This document shows, piece after piece, positions 16,302 through 24,069 of a stretch of DNA of 64,000 nucleotides. Made by a program: the position numbers and the translations under genes. Source of the DNA: Gemmatimonadota bacterium (lineage in GTDB: Bacteria; ARS69). A model generated the notes under the pieces. The model was given only the letters and a program-made list of their open reading frames with translations, ran no database searches and was not told the DNA's origin. Numbering within the stretch: the stretch's first letter is position 1; every line of letters starts with the position of its first letter. Where the stretch lies: contig JASLLL010000004.1 in assembly GCA_030747075.1 (NCBI GenBank), positions 79,486 to 143,485 on the forward strand. Reading direction: 5' to 3'.

Positions 16302-18812
16302 CTACTCCAAGCCGCCTCCTCCAGTGACATAGACCTTGCCACGCTCGCGGAACCCCCCACGGGTCAGGCCTTCCTCCCGGATCTGATCCAGCAGTCCGAA
16401 GCGGTGCAGTCTCTTGTTCAGGGACCTCCGCGAAATCCCCAGCCTCCGCGCGGCCCGGTGCTGACTTCCTCCGTCCAGTCTGAGCGCTTGCAGGATCTCC
16501 TCCTTTTCGTAAGTGGTAAGCCGCGCAGGGAGATCCTCCGGGGACTGGGCCTGGTTCAAGTGCCCACTGAAGCGGGTGGATCCGGCGGCGTATTCGATCT
16601 CCTTTGTCCCGATCTCCGTCCGGCTGTCCGGGGTGAGGAGCGCCGCCGAGTGAATCAGGCTGAACAGCTCCCGGATGTTCCCCGGCCAGGAATAGGTCGA
16701 AAGCAGGTTTCTCCCCTCCACGGAGATCTCCCTCGGGGGAGAGCCCTCGGTGCTCCGGACCACGCGCAGGGCCAGCGCGAGAAGAAGATCGAAGTCCTCC
16801 CTCCGTTCCCTGAGTGCGGGCACCGCCACGCAGAGTCCACCGAGGCGGTAGGCGAGGTCCGGGAGGAACTCCCCATGCATCGCCAGTTCGTGGAGGTTCC
16901 GATTCGTCGCGAAGACGAAGCGCGCGTTCGCGGGGAATGAACGGTGTCCTCCCACGGGCCGGACCTCGTGCCGGTCCAGCACATGCAGGAGGTTCGCCTG
17001 CATGGAGGAGGATGCCTTGTCGATTTCGTCGAGGAAGACCGTGCCGCTTCTGGCCGCCCGAATGAGTCCGGGCTTCTCCGCTTCCGCTCCGGTGAAGGCT
17101 CCGCGCACATGGCCGAACAGTTCCGACTCCTGGAGCGTCTCCGGCAGAGATGCGCAGTTCACCACCAGAAACGGTTCCTCCGGCGAACTGCCGGACCGGT
17201 GGAGAATCTCCGCGAAGGAGGTCTTCCCCGCGCCGCTTTCACCCAGAATGAGCACCGGCCTGGAGCTCTTCGCATAGTGACACGCCCGGTCCAGAGCGGA
17301 CCGGAAGCGACGGGAACGCCACGGGATGGCCAGCGCCGTCCGGGCCATCGGAGTGGTCCGGTCCACCGGTTCTTCTTTGAGGTCGTGGAGTTCCAGAATG
17401 TCCTCTGTCACCCTTTCGTGAAGCGTCAGCGATGCCGGGTCTTCCTCTTCGGCGGACCGGGTCGCCGCCTCAAGGAGCGCGGCTCCCAGCGGGCTGTTGA
17501 GCTCTCCCAGCACCTCTCCGGCGGATGCCAGGCAGCGCCGGGCACGATCGGGCCGGTTCTCTTCTCCCAGCGCCCGGGCGATCTCCAGGAGTGTCCGTCC
17601 CACCTCAAACGGAACATGAATGCTCCTCAGACGACGCAGTGCCGCACGCAACCGGTCGTGTCCCGCTCGGCGGCGCCCCCTCGCACACAGGACGATTCCG
17701 TACGCGCGGATTGTGAGCGCTTCCTCTTTGGTGTCCCCGTTGCTTCCGCAGATGTCCAGTCCCTTGCGGACCCAACGCTCCGCGTCGGCGGGCTCTCCAA
17801 GCCGGAGTCGGTTCAGCCCGATTCTCCACGCCAGCTCTCCAGCGACTTCCCCGCCGGGGGAGGTCTCCCGCACAGACTCCCACGCCTGCCGATAGTGGTC
17901 CGCAGCGCCCGGGTAGTCCTTCCGATGCGAGAGCAGGTCTCCCAGGTCTTCATGCGCGAGGGCTGTGGCGTGCGGGTCGGTTTCCGGATCCGGGTCCGAG
18001 AGTACGGATCTCCAGAGGGCCTCCGCCTCGGAGGCTCTTCCGAGCTGGAACAGGATCCGTGCACGGGAAATGCGGCAGAAGAGAACGCCGCGCCACGCCG
18101 ACTCCTCTGCCAGTGCCACGGCGCGCCCGCTGTACTCCTGCGCGGCGGAGAGGTCTCCGGTCAGACGCGCCACCACCGAAATGTCGAGCGCGATCCGGGC
18201 CACCATGGACGGTGCCCCCAACTCCGCGAAGCCCTCATAAGCCTCCAGGCGAAGTGCGAGCGCTTCCGCGTAGTGCGCGCGGATACGGTGGATGCGTGCG
18301 AGTCCCAGCTTGGCCAGCGCGATATTCCGCGCTTCGCCGAGTCGTTCCGCAGCCCCGAGCGACTCGTACATGGCTTGAATGGCCGGCCGGGTCCGCCCCT
18401 GCGACTGAAGCGCATGCCCCAGCCAGCGGGCCGTCTCCGGAATCCACCGGTCGGTTCCCAGGGCGCGGAGTCTTGCGAGGCTTTCGGTGCAAGCCCGGAC
18501 GCACTCTTCGGGATCTCCGCCGTGGCTTGCATCCCAGCCCGTCATGGCGTCCAGGGCGACACCCGCCACTCCGTCGCGGTCGATCCTCCGGACGAGGTCA
18601 TCGCTCGTCTCCCGGAATCCTGCGCGGTCCGCAAGAATGGCATGGCACAGCGCCAGTTGGAGCAGTGCGTCGTGTCGAGCGTCTTCCGTGATGTCGTGGT
18701 CTGTAAGGAGTTCCTTCAGGGCTTCTGCCGCGATGGCGAACTCGCCCCGGACAAGCGTTTCTTGAATCCGGTCCCGCAGGATCCCGGACTCCGTGATGCC
18801 GGCTATAACCAT
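16302..18812 (-). CDS. Sigma-54-dependent activator with N-terminal TPR array
   Basis: 836 residues from ATG 18812; a longer TTG start at 18866 would overlap the upstream gene and has no Shine-Dalgarno. Residues ~20-450 are helical TPR-like repeats with no receiver, GAF or PAS domain. The AAA+ domain has Walker A GESGAGKT (524-531), an intact GAFTGA loop (571-576) that contacts sigma-54, Walker B GTVFLDEID (590-598), and SWPGNIRE. The C-terminus is a Fis-type helix-turn-helix (GGSQHRAARRLGISRRSLNKRL). The protein should open sigma-54 promoters in response to a signal sensed through the TPR region, perhaps a partner protein. Its targets are unknown. The small exported protein immediately upstream on the same strand may be linked. 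Confidence 0.88.
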   Translation of the reverse strand: MVIAGITESGILRDRIQETLVRGEFAIAAEALKELLTDHDITEDARHDALLQLALCHAILADRAGFRETSDDLVRRIDRDGVAGVALDAMTGWDASHGGDPEECVRACTESLARLRALGTDRWIPETARWLGHALQSQGRTRPAIQAMYESLGAAERLGEARNIALAKLGLARIHRIRAHYAEALALRLEAYEGFAELGAPSMVARIALDISVVARLTGDLSAAQEYSGRAVALAEESAWRGVLFCRISRARILFQLGRASEAEALWRSVLSDPDPETDPHATALAHEDLGDLLSHRKDYPGAADHYRQAWESVRETSPGGEVAGELAWRIGLNRLRLGEPADAERWVRKGLDICGSNGDTKEEALTIRAYGIVLCARGRRRAGHDRLRAALRRLRSIHVPFEVGRTLLEIARALGEENRPDRARRCLASAGEVLGELNSPLGAALLEAATRSAEEEDPASLTLHERVTEDILELHDLKEEPVDRTTPMARTALAIPWRSRRFRSALDRACHYAKSSRPVLILGESGAGKTSFAEILHRSGSSPEEPFLVVNCASLPETLQESELFGHVRGAFTGAEAEKPGLIRAARSGTVFLDEIDKASSSMQANLLHVLDRHEVRPVGGHRSFPANARFVFATNRNLHELAMHGEFLPDLAYRLGGLCVAVPALRERREDFDLLLALALRVVRSTEGSPPREISVEGRNLLSTYSWPGNIRELFSLIHSAALLTPDSRTEIGTKEIEYAAGSTRFSGHLNQAQSPEDLPARLTTYEKEEILQALRLDGGSQHRAARRLGISRRSLNKRLHRFGLLDQIREEGLTRGGFRERGKVYVTGGGGLE

Positions 18813-18843
18813 GAGTACGGCTCCGGTTCGAAGGGTGGAGGGA

Positions 18844-19149
18844 TCACGATCTCGGGAGTCGGACAAGGATCTGGCAGGCGATACGGACCCAGCGGTCCTT
18901 CGCCGTGGCGCGCGGTGCGGGTGTCTGATTCACCCTCGGGCGCGCGGAGCGGTCAGTTCCGTCCGTGGCGGGAATGGCCGCCCGGTCGAGGAACGCCCCG
19001 GCAGGGGCTTCCGGCTCTCCGTCTGTGAGGATCTCCCGGATGTTCAGCGAGGGGATCAACTCTGCGCGAGCACTCCCCACCGGAACCAGAAGGAGCGCGG
19101 CCCACAGACCGGCGAGCGTTCCGATCTTCGAGTATTTGTGCATATTCAT
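18844..19149 (-). CDS. Small exported protein of unknown function
   Basis: 101 residues with a clear signal peptide (KIGTLAGLWAALLLVPVGSARA, cleavage near residue 29). The start follows AAAGGCGGCG. The mature part (~70 residues) has no motif I recognise: LIPSLNIREILTDGEPEAP, then a Pro/Arg-rich stretch and a basic hydrophobic end. It ends 31 bp before the sigma-54 activator and is on the same strand, so the two probably share a transcript. It could be a signal partner of the TPR activator, but nothing in the sequence shows that. Confidence 0.5.
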   Translation of the reverse strand: MNMHKYSKIGTLAGLWAALLLVPVGSARAELIPSLNIREILTDGEPEAPAGAFLDRAAIPATDGTDRSARPRVNQTPAPRATAKDRWVRIACQILVRLPRS

Positions 19150-19527
19150 CGCCGCCTTTCAGGACCGGGCGATGCCCGGATGGCTCGTGTACCCGGATCT
19201 CTCCGGGCAGAGGCGGACGCTCGGGTCCGCCGGACGGTCCCGGACTCCGCGAGGATCGTGCCAGTTTCGTTCCCGAACCGGGGGTCCCCTGATGCCACGA
19301 AGGGCGATTCCTCGACGGTCCCTCTCGGGAACCGGAACGCAAGGGCCAGAGAACCGGCCCTTGGTGGCCATATTACTGAAAGTGACAAGCCAAAACTGAC
19401 ATTTTTACCCGACGCTTTGCAAAAATACCCTGGTGTTGCCCGGCATCTCCTATCCCTCGCGGGGGGCTCCGGCCCTGCGCGGAGATTGCATCGGGCGAAA
19501 TCCCGCTGGATGGGCTATTCTGCCCCC
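19150..19527. other. Divergent intergenic region
   Basis: 378 bp between the small exported protein gene and the MobB-MobA fusion. An unusually A/T-rich patch at about 19370-19432 is the likely promoter area for the leftward genes, but I could not find a convincing -35/-10 pair. A TATTCT box lies six bases before the rightward ATG at 19528. No gene or RNA recognised. Confidence 0.45.
19516..19521 (+). promoter_or_regulatory. Candidate -10 box for leaderless mobB-mobA transcript
   Basis: TATTCT ends exactly seven bases before the A of ATG 19528 and no Shine-Dalgarno precedes that ATG. The spacing would place the transcription start on the start codon. No clear -35 element. Confidence 0.4.
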
Positions 19528-20646
19528 ATGATGCCTACTTCACCGAATTCAGCCTCTGTCTTCCCGACTCCGGCGGGGCCGGTTCTCGCCGTCTGCGGGT
19601 GGAGCGGATCCGGGAAGACGACGCTTCTGGACCGCGTGATTCCGGAGATCACTGCTCGCGGGCTGTCCGTGGCGGCGCTCAAGCACGATGCCCACGGCCT
19701 GAAGGTGGATCCGCGGGGGAAGGACTCGGATCGCCTCTTCCGGGCGGGTGCCGATGTTGTCCTCCATGCGCCGGGCCAGTCGCTCATCCGTCGGCATGCT
19801 CCCGCCGGGGGAGAGCTGCCCTCGGTGGTGGCCGCGCTTCTCGGCGAGTACGACCTCGTCCTTGTGGAGGGGCACAAGGGAACTCCGCTGCCCAAGGTCT
19901 GGCTTCGGAATGAAGCCGGGGACGATCCTCCTCCGGAAGTCACGGAGATCCTCCACGATCTCCCATGGGACTCCGACCGGCCTTCCGCGTTCTTGCATCT
20001 GCTGGATTCGTGGCTTCCGACCGCCTGGCGGAGACCTCCCGTCCATGCCGGCGTGCTCATCGGTGGCGGCAGCCGAAGGATGGGGCGTCCCAAGCACCTC
20101 CTGCGCGTCGATGGGCGGACCTTCGTCGAACACGCGGTCGAGACGCTGTCTCCGCTGGTGGACGGGGTGGTCCTGCTCGGCAGCGGGGATCTCCCCGCTT
20201 CCTGCCGGGAATTGCCGTGTCTTCCGGACCCTCCCGGTCTCGGCGGACCGCTGTCAGGGATACTGGGCGCGCTCCGGTGGGCTCCGGCGGCCACCTGGAT
20301 GGTCGTCGCCTGCGACCTCCCGAGGATCGGTCCGGAAGCCATCTCCTGGCTGCTGGACCAGCGTGCTCCCGGGGTCCATGCCGTGCTTCCCCGGCGGGAT
20401 GCGGCGGGCGTCGAGCCGCTGCTTGCGCTGTATGACGCGCGGGTCCGGGTTCTGCTGGAGCGGCTGGCCGCCGCGCGCTGTCTGGCACCCTCCGCGCTGG
20501 CCCCCCACGCCCGGGTACAGACGCCCATTCCCCCGAAGGCCATTCTGGGATCGTGGCAGAATGTCAACACGCCGGAGGATCTGGCCCGCATATCCAGGCC
20601 GCACGAGGCGGATTCGGGCGAAATCAGCGATTCCGGGGCCGTTTAG
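19528..20646 (+). CDS. MobB-MobA fusion, molybdopterin guanine dinucleotide synthesis
   Basis: 372 residues. The N-terminal half (to ~165) is MobB: Walker A GWSGSGKT at 24-31, AALKHDAHG, and EGHKGTPLPKV at 114-124. The C-terminal half is MobA: LIGGGSRRMGRPKH (177-190), GGPLSGILGAL and ACDLP. MobA attaches GMP to molybdopterin to make the guanine dinucleotide cofactor of DMSO-reductase-type enzymes; MobB is a GTP-binding adaptor. The fused order MobB-MobA is known but less common than separate genes. Together with the MocA-like gene the cell appears able to make both GMP and CMP forms. Start: ATG 19528 (ATG 19510 is possible); neither has a Shine-Dalgarno. Confidence 0.88.
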   Translation: MMPTSPNSASVFPTPAGPVLAVCGWSGSGKTTLLDRVIPEITARGLSVAALKHDAHGLKVDPRGKDSDRLFRAGADVVLHAPGQSLIRRHAPAGGELPSVVAALLGEYDLVLVEGHKGTPLPKVWLRNEAGDDPPPEVTEILHDLPWDSDRPSAFLHLLDSWLPTAWRRPPVHAGVLIGGGSRRMGRPKHLLRVDGRTFVEHAVETLSPLVDGVVLLGSGDLPASCRELPCLPDPPGLGGPLSGILGALRWAPAATWMVVACDLPRIGPEAISWLLDQRAPGVHAVLPRRDAAGVEPLLALYDARVRVLLERLAAARCLAPSALAPHARVQTPIPPKAILGSWQNVNTPEDLARISRPHEADSGEISDSGAV

Positions 20647-20694
20647 CGGGGGATATCCCGCCTCTCCGAACAAAACACGAGTATTCGTCCCGTA

Positions 20695-20708
20695 AAGTTT
20701 GTAAACTT
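20695..20708. promoter_or_regulatory. Perfect palindrome upstream of the beta-helix protein gene
   Basis: AAGTTT-GT-AAACTT, a 14-bp inverted repeat 92 bp before ATG 20800. It could be an operator. Its right half contains TGTAAACT, which also occurs upstream of the secreted propeller gene (59779-59785). No protein partner can be named. Confidence 0.3.
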
Positions 20709-20799
20709 CCGTCACGCGCCGCAACAACGATGTTCTCCCCCCAGACCCGGGGCGGTGCGAATCAGCGGATCTTCGACCCTCGCGAAAGGGGATCGCGTC

Positions 20800-22200
20800 A
20801 TGCGTAAGGCACACATTCTGATTTGTGGGGGACTCGTCGTCCTTCTGGCCACCGCGGCCGGTGCGGCGACGGTATTTGTGCCCGCAGATTATCCCACGAT
20901 CCAGCAGGCCATCGACGGTTCCGTGGCGGGCGACCAGATCATCGTTTCGCCGGGAACTTACGAGGAACAGCTCGTCCTTGCCAAGGATGTCACCGTGACC
21001 GGCTCCGGTCCCGGCGTCACCGTGGTCCGTTCACCGGACACGCTCACCGAGTACTTCACGACGAGCGCGAACAACTACCCGGTCGTGTATTTCACCGGCA
21101 CGCTCAACGCAGTCGTTGAAGAGCTGACGGTGGACGGAGCGGGGAAGGGAAATGCGAACAGCCGGTTCATCGGAGTCGGCTTCTACAACGCGGGTGGTTC
21201 GCTCCTGAACTGCACCGTCACCGATGTGCGGGACACGCCGTTCAGCGGCGCGCAACATGGGGTTGGCATCTACGCCTACTCCGACGGCGGCGGCTACCCG
21301 ACTCACAATGTGCTGCTCTCCCGGTGCCGTGTGACGGACTATCAGAAGGCGGGCATCGTGATGAACGGCACCCAGCTTCTGGGCACCGTGACCGAGTGCA
21401 TCGTGTCCGGCGCCGGGCAGACCTCCGTGACCGCACAGAATGGGATCCAGTTCGGTTACGGATGCAGCGGCATGGTCAACACCTGTCAGGTGCGGGACCA
21501 TTCGTACACGGGCGCGTCGTGGACCGCGTCCGGGATTCTCGCGTATCAGGCGGGGAATCTGGATGTCGTTTCCTGCCCGCAGATCGCGCACAACCAGATG
21601 GGCGCCTACTTCGTCATGACTTCCGGCACCTTTACCGACAACACCCTCTATTCCGGCGCACTGGGGCAAGGTGCGGGGGGTAGCTACTGGGGGCTTGGTG
21701 TGGATCGGGAGGGAGCCCATTCGCCCGCTCCTGCGGTCTGGACCGAAGACCTGCTGCCGCCGTTGGCCGGGCGAAGCACGACCACGGTTCTCGTGAACTC
21801 GTGCAGCTTTGCGGGGGACGGTACAGGCTCCGGCACCGGGATCGGCGCATGGGCGCAAAACGGAGACAATGTTTCGCTGTCCGTGGATACCTGCGACATC
21901 ACCCAGTGGACCTGGGGTGTGGAGGTGTGGGACGACGGGTCGGCTGCGGCTTCCGTCGGAGTTCACAGTTGCTGCATTCGCTCCAACACGAGCGAAGGTG
22001 TGGTGAACTACACCGCCACGGATGTCATCGCGACCAACAACTGGTGGGGAAGCACGAGCGGTCCTTCGGGCGAGGGGCCGGGAACGGGAGACGCGGTTTC
22101 CACCGGAGTAGTCTTTGCTCCGTGGCTCTCCTACAATCCCTGCAACCCGGTTTCCGTCGAAGATGTCTCCTGGGGCCGCGTGAAGGGATTCTACCGGTAG
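20800..22200 (+). CDS. Exported right-handed beta-helix (NosD/pectate-lyase-like) protein
   Basis: 466 residues with signal peptide 1-22 (LICGGLVVLLATAAGA), start after GAAAGGGG. The opening VPADYPTIQQAIDGSVAGDQIIVSPGTYEE is the standard first coil of NosD/pectin-lyase-type parallel beta-helices; subsequent coils repeat short N/G/S-rich turns. The module NNWWGSTSGPSGEGPGTGD near the end is the recurrent NWWG capping block of these surface proteins. The C-terminus is PVSVEDVSWGRVKGFYR, a tail that differs from the FlgD-like sorting tails in the window. No catalytic residues are visible; carbohydrate or surface adhesion is the likely role. Confidence 0.75.
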   Translation: MRKAHILICGGLVVLLATAAGAATVFVPADYPTIQQAIDGSVAGDQIIVSPGTYEEQLVLAKDVTVTGSGPGVTVVRSPDTLTEYFTTSANNYPVVYFTGTLNAVVEELTVDGAGKGNANSRFIGVGFYNAGGSLLNCTVTDVRDTPFSGAQHGVGIYAYSDGGGYPTHNVLLSRCRVTDYQKAGIVMNGTQLLGTVTECIVSGAGQTSVTAQNGIQFGYGCSGMVNTCQVRDHSYTGASWTASGILAYQAGNLDVVSCPQIAHNQMGAYFVMTSGTFTDNTLYSGALGQGAGGSYWGLGVDREGAHSPAPAVWTEDLLPPLAGRSTTTVLVNSCSFAGDGTGSGTGIGAWAQNGDNVSLSVDTCDITQWTWGVEVWDDGSAAASVGVHSCCIRSNTSEGVVNYTATDVIATNNWWGSTSGPSGEGPGTGDAVSTGVVFAPWLSYNPCNPVSVEDVSWGRVKGFYR

Positions 22201-22526
22201 TGCACTTCGGCCGCCCGTGCGCGGCGGTCGGACGCACCGAAGAAAAAGGGCCCGGACGCACAGGGAGGCGTCCGGGCCTGATCGCGTTCCGAGGCGGGAG
22301 GTGGCGGATCGTTCTCTGCTCTGCAGGCGACCCGAGCCATCCCCCCTCGGGTCTCCACCACCTCGCCGCCATCGGAACGGGAAGCTGATTTCCAGCGCTC
22401 GGTCCACTGAGCACCACGGACCAGTTTACGAGTACCGGGTCAGGAAAGCAAGAACCAGGGACAAGAAAATGCCCCGGCTCCGACTCTCCGGCAAGGGGCG
22501 GGAACCGTTCCCGCCCCCCGGTGGAG
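22201..22526. other. Intergenic region with two strong hairpins
   Basis: 326 bp between converging genes. It contains the leftward terminator at 22243-22278 and a second GC-rich hairpin (GGGGCGGGAA at 22495-22504 with TTCCCGCCCC at 22508-22517) ten bases beyond the cytochrome fragment's stop. The rest shows no gene. Confidence 0.5.
22243..22278 (-). terminator. Rho-independent terminator, leftward
   Basis: Stem GGCCCGGACGC (22249-22259) with GCGTCCGGGCC (22268-22278), 8-nt loop. On the minus strand it is followed by CCTTTTTCTTC, so it works for transcripts coming from the cytochrome gene; for the rightward beta-helix gene it lacks a T-run but may still stop transcription. Confidence 0.75.
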
Positions 22527-23105
22527 CTACTCGTTGTAGCGCTCCTTGTACATCTCCCGGAGCGCGGCGGCTTCTTCCACCGAAAGCCCCTTCATCCAGA
22601 GGTGGTCCTTCCCGGTCAGGAAGGTCTCCACCTTCTGGCGGTACTTGTTGCCCATCTCCTCGCTCTTCAGCTCCGCGGCCTCGATCACGGCCGGGAGGAA
22701 ATCCATGTAGAAGTGCTTGGAGACCTCGTACATACCGTGCCAGTGCGTATAGTCCGGGCCCATCATGCTGGCACCGTGCCGTGCGCGACGGCCTTCGTGG
22801 TGCCAGAGTTCCCAGAAGATCCACTGCACATTGTGCTCGAACGGCGCGTCGGGCTTCAGGACGCCGTCGGCCTTGAGGTCGGTCATGAACTGCTTGGCGG
22901 GCTTGGCGAACTTCTCGTTGTACAGCACGACGAGGCTGTCGAACTGCTCGTAGAAGTTCTTCGTGTGCGTGTCGCTGTGGCAGTTCCGGCAGGCGCCCAT
23001 CATCTTCTCCCGCCGTTCCTCCCAGGTGACGACCTCCGCGACTTTCCGCTCCACCGACTTCTTCACCAGCTCGTAGTCCTCGACGACCTTCTCGATGGTG
23101 TTCAC
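22527..23105 (-). CDS. C-terminal fragment of an HAO-like multiheme cytochrome c
   Basis: 192 residues from a GTG. One heme site, CRNCH, is present with the surrounding helices typical of the C-terminal part of octaheme hydroxylamine-oxidoreductase-like proteins (ELWHHEGRRARHGASMMGPDYTHWHGMYE). No signal peptide and none of the other expected CxxCH motifs. Coding-like sequence continues in frame to 23195 without a start (GCRRTVAECAIPEVGSK) and then meets TAG, so the gene has lost its 5' two-thirds. Intact relatives are periplasmic nitrogen- or multi-electron oxidoreductases. Immediately upstream, on the other strand, is an equally truncated cytochrome b, which marks a rearrangement or assembly join near 23,200. 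Confidence 0.7.
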   Translation of the reverse strand: MNTIEKVVEDYELVKKSVERKVAEVVTWEERREKMMGACRNCHSDTHTKNFYEQFDSLVVLYNEKFAKPAKQFMTDLKADGVLKPDAPFEHNVQWIFWELWHHEGRRARHGASMMGPDYTHWHGMYEVSKHFYMDFLPAVIEAAELKSEEMGNKYRQKVETFLTGKDHLWMKGLSVEEAAALREMYKERYNE

Positions 23106-23278
23106 CTTCGAGCCGACCTCCGGGATCGCGCACTCGGCTACCGTCCTCCGGCACCCGAAGCGATCGAGCCGCTGCCACTCCGGCTCGTCGCAGGTCTAAC
23201 TTAGAGAGTGGTACAACATGTCCCGGGCAGGTCACGGGGATCTTCCAGTTCCTCTTCGGGTGGGACGGGGGCGCGGGC

Positions 23279-23791
23279 GTGCGCGGCACTCTTCATCGGG
23301 GAGCGGCGGTGCTGTTCTCGGTCGGGTGCGTGTGGCACCTCATCTACCTGTGTACGGCGCGTGGCCGCCAGTTCCTGCGTGACATGTGGCCGCGGATCTC
23401 GGACGGGGCGGATCTCTGGAACATGCTGCTCCACAACCTCGGGCGCCCGGAGTCCCCGCCGCGCTTCGGACGATTCAGCTTTGTGGAGAAGATGGAATAC
23501 TGGGCGCTCATCTGGGGATCGGTCATCATGGCGGGGACCGGCCTCTTCCTCTGGTTCGACAATGTGGCCGTTCAGTACATCCCCAAGGGAGTGCTGGATG
23601 TTCTCCTGATCATCCACTTCCTGGAAGCAGTGCTGGCGACGCTCGCGATTGCCATCTGGCACTTCTATTTCACCGTGCTGCGGCCGGGCGTGTACCCGGG
23701 GAATCCATCGTGGCTGACGGGGAAGATGCCGCTGGAAATGCACCGCCACGAGCATCCGGCGGAGTACGATGCGGAGGATGTGGACGCGTAG
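23279..23791 (+). CDS. Truncated membrane cytochrome b (b/b6 domain)
   Basis: 170 residues from GTG 23279; the frame is coding-like back to about 23,220 (TGIFQFLFGWDGGAG). It has three or four transmembrane segments with the family blocks RGTLHRGAAVLFSVGCVWHL, FGRFSFVEKMEYWALIWG, GLFLWFDN and IHFLEAVLATLAIAIWHFYF. The histidines in these helices are the heme b ligands. The expected first helix with its His ligand is missing, so the protein is probably non-functional. In related genomes such cytochromes b sit beside multiheme cytochromes c and pass electrons to or from quinones; here the partner fragment lies head to head. Confidence 0.7.
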   Translation: MRGTLHRGAAVLFSVGCVWHLIYLCTARGRQFLRDMWPRISDGADLWNMLLHNLGRPESPPRFGRFSFVEKMEYWALIWGSVIMAGTGLFLWFDNVAVQYIPKGVLDVLLIIHFLEAVLATLAIAIWHFYFTVLRPGVYPGNPSWLTGKMPLEMHRHEHPAEYDAEDVDA

Positions 23792-23832
23792 GGGAGACCC
23801 GGCCACTTGGCGCCGTGTGGTATACTCCACGC

Positions 23833-23943
23833 ATGAACCGCATCCTGCTCTTCGCATCACTGCTTATCGCGACCGCTCTGCCCGCCGGGACGACTCCGGC
23901 ACCTCCCACACCACCAGACCCCCTTCATTCCGGCTTGGGCTGA
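23833..23943 (+). CDS. Possible 36-residue exported peptide or gene remnant
   Basis: MNRILLFASLLIATALPAG is a good signal peptide and TATACT ends seven bases before the ATG (leaderless promoter pattern), but the mature part is only a Pro-rich 17 residues before TGA. It may be the start of a frameshifted or deleted gene next to the 23.2-kb breakpoint, or a genuine small protein. Function unknown. Confidence 0.3.
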   Translation: MNRILLFASLLIATALPAGTTPAPPTPPDPLHSGLG

Positions 23944-24069
23944 GCTCTCACTTGGACGATGATCTGACGAGGGGCGGACGGCCCCGCGGGTCCCCGGCTT
24001 CACGGGGCTGCCGACTTCCGGAGGGGCACTCTGCGCGAGCTTCCTGTCATCGTCGCGACACTGGCCGGA

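Noticed and set aside
22426-23289. 287-codon leftward frame overlapping the cytochrome c fragment
   Set aside because: Arg/Gly/Glu-rich shadow of the cytochrome frame, which itself has a heme motif and recognisable family blocks.
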